Source: Methanobacteriota archaeon | Lineage (GTDB): Archaea > Halobacteriota > Methanomicrobia > Methanomicrobiales > Methanocorpusculaceae | Direction: 5' to 3' | Assembly (NCBI GenBank): GCA_023396065.1 | Contig: JAEWXF010000007.1 | Span: forward strand, 1-64,000 | Length of the DNA: 64,000 nucleotides | In this document: positions 44,932 through 56,095 of the stretch, piece after piece | How positions within the stretch are numbered: position 1 is the stretch's first letter | How the letters are laid out: each line of letters begins with the position of its first letter | The notes under the pieces: generated by a model | The model's input: the letters and a program-made list of their open reading frames with translations, nothing else | The model's database searches: none | What the model was told of the DNA's origin: nothing | Position numbers and translations under genes: made by a program

Positions 44932-46125
44932 TCAGAGTAATCTGTACCCGGCCTTTTGAAGAGCGGCTTTGATCTCATCGATCTGCTGCTGATCGCGGGT
45001 TTCCATGCCGAGTTTAATCACACAGCTGTTAATAGCCGAGTTCGCCTCGCCCCGGTCATGATGGACACTCACTACATTTCCGCCAAGACATGCGATGATC
45101 TCGGCGATACTCTGCAGTTCCCCGGGCTTGTCGATCAGGGGAATCGTCAGATTCGCCACCCGGCCTGACTTCAGGAGGCCCCGGGTGATGACCCGGCTCA
45201 GAATCGTCACATCAATATTCCCGCCGGACAGAAGACATACCACATTTTTCCCGGCAACATCAATTTTCCCGAACATGACGGCGGCAACGGCAACAGCTCC
45301 TGCTCCCTCAGCAATGAGTTTCTGGTGTTCGATCAGCTCCAGAACAGCGCTTGCGACCTCATCGTCGGTCACCGTAACGATTTCATCAACATAGCGGCTG
45401 ACCAGATCAAACGTGAGATCTCCCGGACACTTCACTGCAATACCATCCGCAAAGGTGGACACCGCAGGGATTGCCTGTTTCTGATGCAGAGAAACGGACT
45501 GCTTCATGGCCGGAGCACCTTCTGTCTGGACACCGTAGATTCTACATTCAGGCCTGAGATGTTTGACGGCAAACGCAATGCCGGAGATGAGACCCCCGCC
45601 GCCGATCGGGACAACAACCGCATCCACATTCGGGAGCTGATCAAGAATCTCTAGACCAATCGTTCCCTGACCCGCGATCACATCTTCGTCATCAAACGGA
45701 TGAATAAATGTCCTGCCCTGTTCCGCCTGCAGCTCGCAGGCGCGTGCATATGCTTCATCATAGTCTCCTTTGACGAGTTCAACTCCGGCCCCGTATGACT
45801 TCGTTGCCTCAATCTTCGAAATCGGCGCATTATCCGGAATACAGATGAGGGCGTTGATGCCGTTCTTCGCAGCCGCGAGCGCCACACCCTGAGCATGGTT
45901 TCCGGCTGAGCAGGCGATGACACCCTTCGCTTTATCGTCGGGGCTGAGCTGGGATATTTTGTAGTACGCACCGCGGACTTTGAATGACCCGGTGATCTGA
46001 AGATTTTCCGTTTTCAGATAGACATACCCGTCTTTCCTCAGGTTTGCCGCGTAAATGATGTCCGTTTTCCGGATAACCGGCCGCAGAACATAAGCTGCAT
46101 GATAGATTTTGTCCAGGGTAAGCAT
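44932..46125 (-). CDS. ilvA: Threonine ammonia-lyase
   Basis: PLP enzyme that deaminates threonine to 2-oxobutyrate for isoleucine synthesis. The 397-residue protein has the PLP lysine in GSFKVRGAYYK near residue 50 and the glycine-rich loop PIGGGGLISG near residue 180. A C-terminal ACT domain lies at about residues 320-397 (NLTIPLIDKPGELQSIAEII), usually a site for feedback control. The start is either ATG 46125 (MLTLDKIYHA, preferred by family N-terminus) or ATG 46146. It is divergent from the DUF815 gene. Confidence 0.92.
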   Translation of the reverse strand: MLTLDKIYHAAYVLRPVIRKTDIIYAANLRKDGYVYLKTENLQITGSFKVRGAYYKISQLSPDDKAKGVIACSAGNHAQGVALAAAKNGINALICIPDNAPISKIEATKSYGAGVELVKGDYDEAYARACELQAEQGRTFIHPFDDEDVIAGQGTIGLEILDQLPNVDAVVVPIGGGGLISGIAFAVKHLRPECRIYGVQTEGAPAMKQSVSLHQKQAIPAVSTFADGIAVKCPGDLTFDLVSRYVDEIVTVTDDEVASAVLELIEHQKLIAEGAGAVAVAAVMFGKIDVAGKNVVCLLSGGNIDVTILSRVITRGLLKSGRVANLTIPLIDKPGELQSIAEIIACLGGNVVSVHHDRGEANSAINSCVIKLGMETRDQQQIDEIKAALQKAGYRLL

Positions 46126-46229
46126 TGGTTGGTATCTCTGTACCATTAGACCCGTTCTGGGAAATATAGTTCGTCATTGTATCCTGCCAAACCCTTATCC
46201 CGGAGAACAGAAAACCTAACTCTCATACC

Positions 46230-47408
46230 ATGACCTCCCCCTCCCTCCTCCTCCACAGCCTCGTCATCTTCCGGAATCTTCTCAGTCTCCCGGTGTATCA
46301 GAAACTCACCGCCGTGCTGGAAGACGACGGGAGTGATCCCGTCCGGTTTGTTGACCGGTATGCCGCCTTCGTCGCGGAACTCTACTGCCACACAGATAAT
46401 CTCAGTGAGTACGTCAGACGTTCCGTCTATGAAGACGACAACTTCTACGTCCGGCTCGTTGCCGAAGGGAAACCCATCCGGGAAAAGATCGCCGAAACCC
46501 TCGCCGCCGAACTGCAGACCCTTGAACAGCTTGCACGACTCCGGCCCGCAGACATCCGGCGCGGGTATACCGGATTTCTGCCCGAATGGCAGACCACAGA
46601 AATCGATCTCACCGCCGGGTATGCGGACCGCATGAAAAACATTCACACAACCGGGTACGGAATCTACACACACAACCGCATGTTCATCATTCGCGGTGAA
46701 ACGGTCACCCCCCTCAGACACCCCGACCCGCAGACCCTCGCCGACCTTCACGGCTATGAAACCGAACGGCAGAAAATTATCGCCAACACCAAAGCCCTCC
46801 TTGCCGGCCGGCCGGCGGTCAATGTTCTCCTGTACGGTGATGCAGGTACCGGCAAAAGTTCCACCGTCAAAGCGATTGTCAACGCCTACGCAGACTGCGG
46901 TCTCCGTCTCATCGAAGTCAAAAAATCCCAGCTGTATCTCATCCCCTCCCTGATCGAACAGCTCGCCGCAAACCCCCTGAAGTTCATTCTCTTCGTCGAT
47001 GATCTTTCGTTCACCGAAAGCGACGGCAGTTTCGCTGCTCTCAAAGCAATTCTTGAGGGGAGCGCTGCCGCCCGCACCCAGAATATCGTCATCTACGCGA
47101 CCAGTAACCGCCGTCACCTCATGAAGGAATGTCACGCAGACCGCCAGGGTGACGACGTTCATCTGAGTGACACCCTCGAAGAAACCGTCAGTCTGTCCGC
47201 CCGTTTCGGTCTCATTGTCACGTTCCAGAAACCCGATAAAGATACCTATCTTGGGATTGTTTCCGCCCTCGCCGAAAAATACGGTCTGGAAATTTCCCGG
47301 GAGGAACTCTTCCGGGGAGCAGAACTGCATGCCCTCCGGAGTAACGGCCGGACGCCCCGGACTGCAAAGCAGTATGTTGAACTGCTTGCCGGGCAGACAA
47401 TCGCCTGA
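46230..47408 (+). CDS. DUF815 AAA-type ATPase
   Basis: A 392-residue P-loop ATPase of the DUF815 family. An N-terminal helical part of about 190 residues precedes Walker A YGDAGTGKSS near residue 210. ILFVDDLSF (Walker B) is near residue 252, and a sensor-like ATSNRRHL near 290. The C-terminal RTAKQYVE fits the family. The role is unknown. Its codons strongly favour C at the third position. A 438-codon frame on the other strand is a shadow. Confidence 0.87.
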   Translation: MTSPSLLLHSLVIFRNLLSLPVYQKLTAVLEDDGSDPVRFVDRYAAFVAELYCHTDNLSEYVRRSVYEDDNFYVRLVAEGKPIREKIAETLAAELQTLEQLARLRPADIRRGYTGFLPEWQTTEIDLTAGYADRMKNIHTTGYGIYTHNRMFIIRGETVTPLRHPDPQTLADLHGYETERQKIIANTKALLAGRPAVNVLLYGDAGTGKSSTVKAIVNAYADCGLRLIEVKKSQLYLIPSLIEQLAANPLKFILFVDDLSFTESDGSFAALKAILEGSAAARTQNIVIYATSNRRHLMKECHADRQGDDVHLSDTLEETVSLSARFGLIVTFQKPDKDTYLGIVSALAEKYGLEISREELFRGAELHALRSNGRTPRTAKQYVELLAGQTIA

Positions 47409-47491
47409 AATGCCGTGGGAATTATCCTCATTTTTGAGAATTTCACTCCCGACCAAAACCATTTTTTACCTTCGCGCAAGTACCTGTAAGA

Positions 47492-47522
47492 ATTAACGTT
47501 TTGCAAACTCGATGACGTTAAT
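47492..47522 (+). promoter_or_regulatory. Inverted repeat in the ilv leader, possible operator
   Basis: ATTAACGT (47492-47499) and ACGTTAAT (47515-47522) are perfect complements separated by 15 nt, about 80-110 nt upstream of ilvB. The symmetry suits a dimeric regulator. A short frame starting at 47512 in this 194-nt gap is not convincing as a leader peptide. Confidence 0.4.
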
Positions 47523-47602
47523 GAATATGGGAACACAGATAACAGTACCCCTCCCAAACCGGGTGAAAGTATCTGTCAGATTCCGGAACAGTGAAGTAAA
47601 AC

Positions 47603-49264
47603 ATGTTATTAACTGGTGCAGAGATCATCGCAGAGGTCCTCATCGAACAGGGAGCCACGACCATCTTCGGCTACCCCGGCGGTGCCGTCCTTAACATCTA
47701 CGATGCCCTCTATGAATACCGTGACAAAATCCGTCACATCATGACAGCCCACGAGGAGGGAGCCTCTCACGCGGCTGACGGATATGCACGTTCAACCGGC
47801 AAAACCGGCGTAGTACTTGCAACATCCGGGCCCGGAGCAACGAACCTCGTTACAGGAATTGCTACCGCATATATGGATAGTGTCCCCCTCGTTGCACTGA
47901 CCGGGAATGTTGGAACCAGTCTGATCGGGCGTGACAGTTTCCAGGAGGTCTATATTGCAGGAATTACAATGCCCATCACGAAACACAACTTCGTTGTACG
48001 GGACGTAACGCAGCTTGCAGACATTTTGCGCAGCGCGTTTCGGATTGCGCAGACCGGCAGGTGCGGCCCGGTTCTCGTTGACATCCCCAAAGACGTCACC
48101 GCAGCAAAAACCGAGTTCGAGAGAAAACCTCCGGTCACCATTCCGCGTCCGGCCCTGCCGGACCCGGATGAAATTCTGCGTGCCGCGGAAATCATCAACC
48201 GGGCAGTCCGCCCGGTTATCTACTTTGGCGGCGGTGTCATCAGCAGCGAAGCGTCTGATATCCTTGCCCGTCTCATCCACACCGCAAACATTCCTGCCTG
48301 TCACACCATTATGGGAACCGGCGTCCTGAGTGACTCCGATCCCCTCAACCTTGGTATGATCGGCATGCACGGCTGCATCACCACCAATAAAACGGTGGAC
48401 GAAGCAGATGTGGTCATCGCAATTGGAACCCGGTTCAGTGACCGTGTTGCCCTCAACACGAAAAAATTTGCAGCCAGAGCCACCATCATTCATATCGACA
48501 TCGACCCGAGTGAGATCAGTAAAAACGTTCCCGCTGACATGCGGCTCATCGGTGATGTCGGTGAGATCCTGCAGGCTATGATGCCGGAGATTCATCCGGC
48601 AGACCATACCGAGTGGCGGAGCCGGATTGCCGGGTGGCAGACGAACGACTATGTTCCTGAGGACAGTACAACCGTTCTCCGGCCGCATCAGATTATTCAT
48701 ACGATATCCCGGCTTGCCGGAGACGATGCGATCATCGCAACGGATGTCGGCCAGCATCAGATGTGGGCTGCTCAGTACTGCGAATGTACGAAACCCCGTT
48801 CGTTTCTCACAAGCGGCGGTCTTGGAACGATGGGGTTCGGATACGGGGCGGCGATCGGTGCAAAAGTTGCCCATCCCGACCGTCCGGTCATCCACATCAC
48901 CGGTGACGGCAGTTTCCACATGAACTTACACGAAGCCTGTACTGTTGCAAGCTATGACCTCCCGGTTATTACCGTCATCCTCAACAACCGTGTTCTCGGA
49001 ATGGTCCGGCAGTGGCAGACCGTCTTCTACGGAGGACGGTACTCCAGTACCGACCCGCAACGGAAGACCGACTTTGCCAAAGTCGCCGAAGGATTCGGAA
49101 TTCACGGTGTCCGGGTTACCACTCCGGCAGAGTTTGAAGCCGCGTTTGCGGCTGCCCTCCGGGAGAACAAACCTGTCTGGATTGAGTGCGTCATTGACAA
49201 AGATGAGAAAGTCCTGCCCATGATTCCTGCCGGAGGGGCCGTTGAGGATATCATAGCGGAGTGA
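47603..49264 (+). CDS. ilvB: Acetolactate synthase catalytic subunit
   Basis: Thiamine-diphosphate enzyme that forms acetolactate or acetohydroxybutyrate, the first common step to valine, leucine and isoleucine. The 553-residue protein has the catalytic glutamate in AHEEGASHAADGYAR near residue 51, the FAD-like RDSFQE segment near 112, and the ThDP motif GDGSFHMN near 435 with a downstream NN. It is first in an ilvB-ilvN-ilvC-ilvD operon and its stop TGA overlaps the ribosome site of ilvN. Confidence 0.95.
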   Translation: MLLTGAEIIAEVLIEQGATTIFGYPGGAVLNIYDALYEYRDKIRHIMTAHEEGASHAADGYARSTGKTGVVLATSGPGATNLVTGIATAYMDSVPLVALTGNVGTSLIGRDSFQEVYIAGITMPITKHNFVVRDVTQLADILRSAFRIAQTGRCGPVLVDIPKDVTAAKTEFERKPPVTIPRPALPDPDEILRAAEIINRAVRPVIYFGGGVISSEASDILARLIHTANIPACHTIMGTGVLSDSDPLNLGMIGMHGCITTNKTVDEADVVIAIGTRFSDRVALNTKKFAARATIIHIDIDPSEISKNVPADMRLIGDVGEILQAMMPEIHPADHTEWRSRIAGWQTNDYVPEDSTTVLRPHQIIHTISRLAGDDAIIATDVGQHQMWAAQYCECTKPRSFLTSGGLGTMGFGYGAAIGAKVAHPDRPVIHITGDGSFHMNLHEACTVASYDLPVITVILNNRVLGMVRQWQTVFYGGRYSSTDPQRKTDFAKVAEGFGIHGVRVTTPAEFEAAFAAALRENKPVWIECVIDKDEKVLPMIPAGGAVEDIIAE

Positions 49265-49269
49265 GTTGC

Positions 49270-49758
49270 ATGGCAAAAAAAGAAGTACTCTCTGTCCTCG
49301 TTGACAATCACTCGGGTGTCCTCGCCCGGGTTGCAAGCCTGTTCGGCAGACGCGGCTACAACATCGATTCCCTGACGGTATCGGCGACGAATGATCCCGG
49401 GATTTCACGGATCACTATTGTTGTGGAAGGGGATGAGGCGATCATCAGCCAGATTATCAGCCAGACCAGAAAACTCATTGAGACCCGCGATGTTTTCGCC
49501 CTCAATGAACAGAAGTCCCTGCTGCGTGAGCTGCTGCTCGTTAAACTCGCTGCTACTGAAAGCAGACGAAGCGCCATCCGGGAAGTTTCCGATATTTACG
49601 GAGCTGATATTGTCGACCTTTCGGTCGACAGCATGATTGTAGAACTCACCGGAGCGCCGGCAAAGATCGACGCATTTCTTGAAGTGCTGAAAGAATATGA
49701 CATCGTGGAGATGTGCCGCACGGGTATTACTGCCCTGGAACGCGGAATTACAAAATGA
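49270..49758 (+). CDS. ilvN: Acetolactate synthase regulatory subunit
   Basis: A 162-residue subunit with an N-terminal ACT domain (SVLVDNHSGVLARVASLF, residues 7-24) and a C-terminal IlvH-type domain. It activates IlvB and gives feedback sensitivity, usually to valine. ATG 49270 has GGAGTGA at about 49258-49264, made partly from the ilvB stop; a GTG at 49261 is possible but lacks a ribosome site. Confidence 0.93.
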   Translation: MAKKEVLSVLVDNHSGVLARVASLFGRRGYNIDSLTVSATNDPGISRITIVVEGDEAIISQIISQTRKLIETRDVFALNEQKSLLRELLLVKLAATESRRSAIREVSDIYGADIVDLSVDSMIVELTGAPAKIDAFLEVLKEYDIVEMCRTGITALERGITK

Positions 49759-50769
<1,011 letters not shown>

Positions 50770-50776
50770 GGGGAGA

Positions 50777-52441
50777 ATGGAGCTTCGCAGCCATACGGTT
50801 ACCCGTGGTGTTGAGCGGGCGCCGAACCGTTCTCTGTTCTATGCTATGGGCTATACGGAGGAGGAACTGTCCCTCCCCCTGATAGGGGTGGTCTCGGCCC
50901 ACAGTGAGATTGTGCCGGGTCATATTCATCTGGATAAGATTGCGGATGCGGTGAAGGCAGGCGTCCGTATGGCGGGCGGAACGCCGGTTCTGATTCCGGC
51001 TATCGGTGTCTGCGACGGTATTGCGATGGGGCATGCCGGGATGAAGTACTCGCTTGCAAGCCGCGAGCTGATTGCTGACAGTGTTGAGACGATGGCAATG
51101 GCCCACTGTCTTGATGGTCTGGTGCTGGTGCCGAACTGTGATAAAATTGTGCCCGGTATGATTATGGCGGCTGCCCGCCTTGATATCCCGGCGGTGGTAT
51201 GCAGCGGCGGCCCCATGCTTGCGGGCGTTGACAACGGTGAGGAGATCAGTCTGTCGAAGCTGTTTGAGGCGGTCGGTGCCCGGAAGGTGAACGCGATTAC
51301 CGATGCAGACCTCACCCGGATTGAGATGGATGCCTGTCCGGGCTGCGGTTCGTGTGCCGGGATGTATACGGCAAACAGTATGAACTGTCTGGCGGAGGCG
51401 GTCGGTATTGCGCTTCCGGGGAACGGTACGATTCCTGCGGTGATGGCGGCCCGCGTCCAGCTGGCAAAGCATGCGGGTATGCGGGTTATGGATATGGTTC
51501 GTGCGGGTATCACGGCCCGGCAGATTCTGACTCCCGCGGCAATAAAAAATGCCCTTGCCTGTGATATGGCGCTCGGCTGCAGTACGAACAGTGTTCTGCA
51601 TCTCCTGGCAATATCCCGGGAGGCGGGTGTTCCGCTGAATCTTGCGACGATTGCTGAGGTCAGTGCCGGTACGCCGAACCTCTGTCATCTTGCTCCGGCA
51701 GGTCCGGCCCATATTCAGGATCTGCATGCGGCGGGTGGTATCCCGGCGGTTCTCGCGGAGCTTGCCAGGGACGGATTTATTGATACGTCGGTGATTACGG
51801 TGACGGGCAAAACGCTCGGTGAAAATATTTCCGGAGCCGTGAACCGGAATCCGGATGTTATCCGGCCGATTGAGCGTCCCTACAGTATGACGGGCGGTAT
51901 TGCTGTTCTGTGGGGAAATATTGCGAAAGACGGCTGTGTGGTAAAACGCAGTGCGGTTGCTGATGAGATGCTGGTCCACAGCGGTCCTGCCCGGGTTTTT
52001 GACTCGGAGGATGCCGCAATTGCGGCTATCTATGCCGGAAAAATCGTGTCCGGCGATGTTGTGGTGATCCGGTATGAGGGGCCGAAAGGCGGACCCGGTA
52101 TGCGGGAGATGCTGAATCCTACTTCTGCCCTTGCCGGGATGAAGCTGGACCGCGAGGTTGCGTTACTTACGGACGGCCGTTTCTCGGGTGCGAGCCGCGG
52201 GGCTTCTATCGGACATGTCTGTCCGGAGGCGGCGGCGGGCGGTGAGATTGGTCTTCTCTGTGAGGGAGATACGATTCTGATCGATATTCCGAACGGTGCC
52301 GTGAACGCTCTGGTGAGTGATGAGGAGTTTTCCCGAAGGCGTGAGAGGTACACTGCCCCGCACCCGACGGTCACTTCCGGCTGGCTTGCCCGGTATGCCC
52401 GCGGTGTTGCCGGGGCGAACGAAGGCGCGGTGATGAAATAA
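50777..52441 (+). CDS. ilvD: Dihydroxy-acid dehydratase
   Basis: Fe-S enzyme that dehydrates dihydroxy acids to the branched-chain 2-oxo acids. The 554-residue protein has cluster cysteines in [11 protein letters not shown] (near residue 120) and [14 protein letters not shown] (near 188), and [12 protein letters not shown] (near 465) at the active site. It is last in the operon, 7 nt after ilvC, with GGGGAG upstream. A 415-codon opposite-strand frame is a shadow. Confidence 0.95.
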   Translation: MELRSHTVTRGVERAPNRSLFYAMGYTEEELSLPLIGVVSAHSEIVPGHIHLDKIADAVKAGVRMAGGTPVLIPAIGVCDGIAMGHAGMKYSLASRELIADSVETMAMAHCLDGLVLVPNCDKIVPGMIMAAARLDIPAVVCSGGPMLAGVDNGEEISLSKLFEAVGARKVNAITDADLTRIEMDACPGCGSCAGMYTANSMNCLAEAVGIALPGNGTIPAVMAARVQLAKHAGMRVMDMVRAGITARQILTPAAIKNALACDMALGCSTNSVLHLLAISREAGVPLNLATIAEVSAGTPNLCHLAPAGPAHIQDLHAAGGIPAVLAELARDGFIDTSVITVTGKTLGENISGAVNRNPDVIRPIERPYSMTGGIAVLWGNIAKDGCVVKRSAVADEMLVHSGPARVFDSEDAAIAAIYAGKIVSGDVVVIRYEGPKGGPGMREMLNPTSALAGMKLDREVALLTDGRFSGASRGASIGHVCPEAAAGGEIGLLCEGDTILIDIPNGAVNALVSDEEFSRRRERYTAPHPTVTSGWLARYARGVAGANEGAVMK

Positions 52442-52454
52442 TTTCTTTTTTTGG

Positions 52455-52736
52455 TTACCGGTTGCGTTTGAGATTCTTCATCTGTTTTTCCAGTTCTTTT
52501 TTCAGTTCCTCTTCGTTTATGGACGGGTTCGGGTACGCAAAGTACTGTGTGCAGGGGACTTCCGGACACTGTCCGCAGGAGGAGAAGCCCCGGCCGTTTC
52601 TGCAGCAGTTATAGACCGGACAGACGGAAATTTCCACATACTTTGTCCAGAACGGGGTTCCGCGAATTTGGGAACAGCTGGGACAGTCTTCGGATAGAGT
52701 ACAGGCATCGCAGTCTGCACCGCAACAGGCTATCAT
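52455..52736 (-). CDS. DUF3795 cysteine-rich protein
   Basis: A 93-residue protein with about thirteen cysteines in the DUF3795 pattern: CCGADCDACTLSEDCPSC at residues 4-21, CPVYNCC near 39 and CGQCPEVPC near 54. A charged helical tail follows. Such proteins probably bind metal or an Fe-S cluster; no reaction is known. It converges on ilvD with 13 nt between stops. Confidence 0.85.
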   Translation of the reverse strand: MIACCGADCDACTLSEDCPSCSQIRGTPFWTKYVEISVCPVYNCCRNGRGFSSCGQCPEVPCTQYFAYPNPSINEEELKKELEKQMKNLKRNR

Positions 52737-52924
52737 TGATTATAGTGTGAGGTTGGGATCCAATACATTTTCGGCCTGTCTGTTTTCTCATGCTTTTGTT
52801 CGAATTATTCATTTTTTGACGGAATTTCAAAAGAATATGAACATAAAATCTTGTTTTTTGTCCATCAGCTTTATACCCAATGCAGGATATGTATATATTA
52901 TGCCTGGATTTTGGGGGTCCTGAG

Positions 52925-54610
52925 ATGCAAGGAGGATTGCGTTTACCGCTTCCCGGGTGGGTTCTGCTGGTGATATGTGCAGCAGGGATGCTTTTTTTCT
53001 CTGCAGGCTGTGTTGAGGTGTCAGACAGTTCTGTGTCCGTCGTTCCCTCACCGGAGATGAATGAGACACTTGGTGCCGTTTGTGCGTATGCCCAGACGTC
53101 TCTTGCCGGGATTGGTGAGGATGTGCGGGCTGCGGCAGGGAATCAGTCGGGATATTCCCATGATGATCCGCTTCTGACGGTGTCGGTCCGGGAGTTGTAT
53201 CAGATGTATCCATGGGCCCAGTGGGCTGTCCGGTATTCTCAGAATGGAAGTGTGATTGCCGGATATCCGTTTTATGGAGCGGATACGCCGTATCTTGGGG
53301 ATCCGATGGTGTTGAACGGTACGTCCGCGGATTCCGGATATCTGCTGTCGCAGCCGGGTGTTAATGCGAATGGTATGGATAGTATTTCCGTTTCCGCACC
53401 GGTGTATACGAAGAGTGGCGGGTATGACGGGTATGTTTCTCTGGAGATGTATCCATGGATGTTCTACCAGCAGATGGTACGGGAGACGGGGTATCCTTCG
53501 TATTCTGTATGGCTGGTTGATACGAATGGCGTGGTATACTGTTCGCCTGATGCGGTTGCCATTGGGGAAAATATTCTGACTGATTCTCTCTATGCGGGGT
53601 GCAAGGAGAGAGAGATTGTCCGAAATATTGCGGTTTCTCCCGAGGGGGCAATAGTCGGAGACGGGTTTGATCTGTCGTACGGTTCTCTTGTGGAGAAGGT
53701 TTTTGTCTGGAGGACGATTTCTGCAGGCGGGAGGGATGTCTGTGTAATTCTGTCTGATCAGGTTGAACCGGGTCAGATGGTTTTTCCTGCGAAGGATACT
53801 GATCTTGATTCTATGAGAAGTACTGCTGCGAAGATTTATCTGTATGCAAAGGAGAATGGCCGGGAGGAGACGCTTGCGGTGCTGAATGACCCGAAGGGGC
53901 GGTTTGTGCCGGAGGGTGGTGCGGCGTTTGCTTTTGATATGAACGGGACGCTGCTTGCGGATTCGGTACGCGGGAATCTGACGGGGGAAAATTTTCTGAA
54001 TTACCGGGACGGATATGGTGTTGAGACAATAAAGATACTGCTTAAACGCAGCTGGCAGGGCGGGGGATTTGTGCCGTATTGTCATCCGATCCGTTCGGAG
54101 GATGAGGTGAGAACGGCACGGCTCTGTCTGGCGTATGTTCTGCCGATGGATGAGACGTGGGTTGTGGGTGTCGTTCAGCCGTTTTCTTCGGAGCAGGTGC
54201 CGTATCTGATTTCTCTGCGTGATACGGCTCAGGGTAATGTGCAGGCTGCTCTCTCCTATGTGGATACATTTGGGAAAGATGCCGCTCTGGCTGCGTTTAT
54301 GGATCCTGAGGGAGTGTTTGTGAAGGAGGGTATCCGACTGTATGCTATGGATGTGAACGGAACTATCCTCGCTGACGGGAAGCGGCCGTATAATGTGGGG
54401 ATAAATGGATTTTTCTTTACTGACCGGTACGGCGGGTCGATGAGCCGGCTGGCGGTTATGATTGCAGAGGATGGCGGCGGGTATCTGCTGTCTCTGCATG
54501 ATACGCAGGAGGGTACTGTCCGTGTTGTGCTTCAGTATATTCGGATGGTAGATGAGGAGTGGCTGATCGGCGCGACTGTGGAACTTGGTTCGGTTGCAGT
54601 GGCTGCCTGA
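52925..54610 (+). CDS. Cache-domain lipoprotein (paralog)
   Basis: A 561-residue secreted protein. The signal peptide ends in a lipobox (FFSAGC, near residue 23). A Cache-type sensor domain covers about residues 40-285 (VSAPVYTKSGGYDGYVSLEMY; SYSVWLVDTNGVVYCS), and two single-Cache modules lie at about 296-430 and 437-561 (LAVLNDPKGRF, AAFMDPEGVF, FDMNGTLLAD). It is a paralog of 12034-13689 with the same three-part layout, but held by a lipid instead of a membrane helix. It lacks any signalling output. ATG 52925 opens the signal peptide; an earlier ATG at 52880 adds unrelated residues. Confidence 0.85.
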   Translation: MQGGLRLPLPGWVLLVICAAGMLFFSAGCVEVSDSSVSVVPSPEMNETLGAVCAYAQTSLAGIGEDVRAAAGNQSGYSHDDPLLTVSVRELYQMYPWAQWAVRYSQNGSVIAGYPFYGADTPYLGDPMVLNGTSADSGYLLSQPGVNANGMDSISVSAPVYTKSGGYDGYVSLEMYPWMFYQQMVRETGYPSYSVWLVDTNGVVYCSPDAVAIGENILTDSLYAGCKEREIVRNIAVSPEGAIVGDGFDLSYGSLVEKVFVWRTISAGGRDVCVILSDQVEPGQMVFPAKDTDLDSMRSTAAKIYLYAKENGREETLAVLNDPKGRFVPEGGAAFAFDMNGTLLADSVRGNLTGENFLNYRDGYGVETIKILLKRSWQGGGFVPYCHPIRSEDEVRTARLCLAYVLPMDETWVVGVVQPFSSEQVPYLISLRDTAQGNVQAALSYVDTFGKDAALAAFMDPEGVFVKEGIRLYAMDVNGTILADGKRPYNVGINGFFFTDRYGGSMSRLAVMIAEDGGGYLLSLHDTQEGTVRVVLQYIRMVDEEWLIGATVELGSVAVAA

Positions 54611-54785
54611 GATTTTTTTGATGTCTTCCGGTTTGCCGGTGCCGAGACAGGTTCCATCTCGAAACCGGTAATTGTTGTGCACACCAGAGGTTGTTCCTGA
54701 GAATCAAAGCCAATTTTAAATGTGTTCTGAGTGTTATTGGGGGGGATGATGATTTTATATGTATATCACGCATATTACTTCGTAT

Positions 54786-56021
54786 ATGTGTTCCCGCTCA
54801 GTTCAGATTCAGGAGGAGGCTGTTTCTCCGGTTATCGGTACTTTGCTGATCCTGGCAATTACGATTGTGCTGATTGCGGTGATCTGCGGGGTGGCGCTCG
54901 GGTTTTTCAGCGGGATGTTTTCGGCGAAGAATGTGGGGGCTACGCTTACGCCGTATGAGACACAGGATGAGTACGGGATGGAGTTTCTGCTGTATTCGGG
55001 AGCGGATGCGAAGAATATTACGTCGGTCCGGGTGCTTGGGAGCGGTGTGACGTTTGCGTGGAACGGTGCGTCTTCGGTGGAAAATCCGCAGATCGGGGTG
55101 TCGTACCGGTTTCATGTGACGGGTGTTACCGCGGGTGTTCTCGGAAGTAATATGATTGTTACGGCAGTCGGGACATTTGCAGACGGTGAGGAGGTTGTTC
55201 TGGTTCAGACACGGATGACTGTTCTCGGAGACGGAAACAATGATGTGGTTGTTACGGAGAACGGGTATCTGAAAGTTATGTTCGGGACGTATTCGAATAC
55301 CACGTATACTGATGACAAGGTCGGTGTTATTCCGGGAAGGGGGGTGTATATCCAGATTCTGGATATACTGAACTCGTCGGTAACAAAGGTGAAGACGTTT
55401 ACGGTTGCCCAGCCAAATGGTGTTCAGATTGCAACTCCGGGATCAAATAACCAATTAAAGGCAGTGGCAAATCCGCAGACCGGGGTGAATTATTATTTCT
55501 ATGCCGTGCTTTCCCAGTATTGGAATTTCCCATACAAGGAACGTGCGGAAAATCCTGCCGTTTCAAATCTGAAGATAAACGGAACGTTTTCCCTTACGGT
55601 AGACGGCGGTTCGGGTGTTGATGTGGTGGAGAGACAGTCGGTCAATCTTCCGGCGCGACAGGTTATCTTTACGTATCCGGAACTGGTAGCAGGGACTGTG
55701 GAAAGATACGGGAGTGGTTCATCGACGAAAATAAATGTGACGATAACACAGCAAACCCTGGAGGGTACCATAAAACTGGAGGTCTATGTTCTGCCGGATG
55801 GTACGGTTGGTGATGTATCCACCGAGGCGAAGCGTTTATACTCTGGATCAATGCCCTCAACATCAACGATTACCCTATCTCCGAAGCTTGATAGTCTTGG
55901 CCTTGGATTCTCAAATAATTCCAGGGTAGATGTCCTTGTCAAGAAAGAGGAGACGGCAAGCGGCTGGTCCGCATGGTATCGTGTGGGGTCTACGACGGTC
56001 GGTGCCCTGAGAGGAACCTGA
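54786..56021 (+). CDS. Archaeal type IV pilin-like protein
   Basis: A 411-residue protein. The N-terminus carries an archaeal class III pilin signal: charged residues, then EEAVSPVIGTLLILAITIVLIAV, with likely cleavage before the hydrophobic stretch. The rest is a long beta-rich outside region with many T, G and N. It is longer than ordinary pilins of 120-200 residues, so it may be a minor pilin or adhesin. ATG 54786 is chosen; ATG 54759 would add nine residues before the signal. The pentapeptide gene follows 74 nt later. Confidence 0.85.
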   Translation: MCSRSVQIQEEAVSPVIGTLLILAITIVLIAVICGVALGFFSGMFSAKNVGATLTPYETQDEYGMEFLLYSGADAKNITSVRVLGSGVTFAWNGASSVENPQIGVSYRFHVTGVTAGVLGSNMIVTAVGTFADGEEVVLVQTRMTVLGDGNNDVVVTENGYLKVMFGTYSNTTYTDDKVGVIPGRGVYIQILDILNSSVTKVKTFTVAQPNGVQIATPGSNNQLKAVANPQTGVNYYFYAVLSQYWNFPYKERAENPAVSNLKINGTFSLTVDGGSGVDVVERQSVNLPARQVIFTYPELVAGTVERYGSGSSTKINVTITQQTLEGTIKLEVYVLPDGTVGDVSTEAKRLYSGSMPSTSTITLSPKLDSLGLGFSNNSRVDVLVKKEETASGWSAWYRVGSTTVGALRGT

Positions 56022-56095
56022 TCTCCGGCAAACCTACTTATACCGCGGACGCTATAACACTACAAAACGAGAGAGCCGAAGGTGAGATAACCAGC

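Noticed and set aside
46146..47462. 438-codon minus-strand frame
   Set aside because: Antisense to the DUF815 ATPase, whose motifs are clear; the frame shows no domain and has no ribosome site.
53048..54682. 544-codon minus-strand frame
   Set aside because: Antisense to the Cache lipoprotein; it is rich in Arg, His and Ile without any family.
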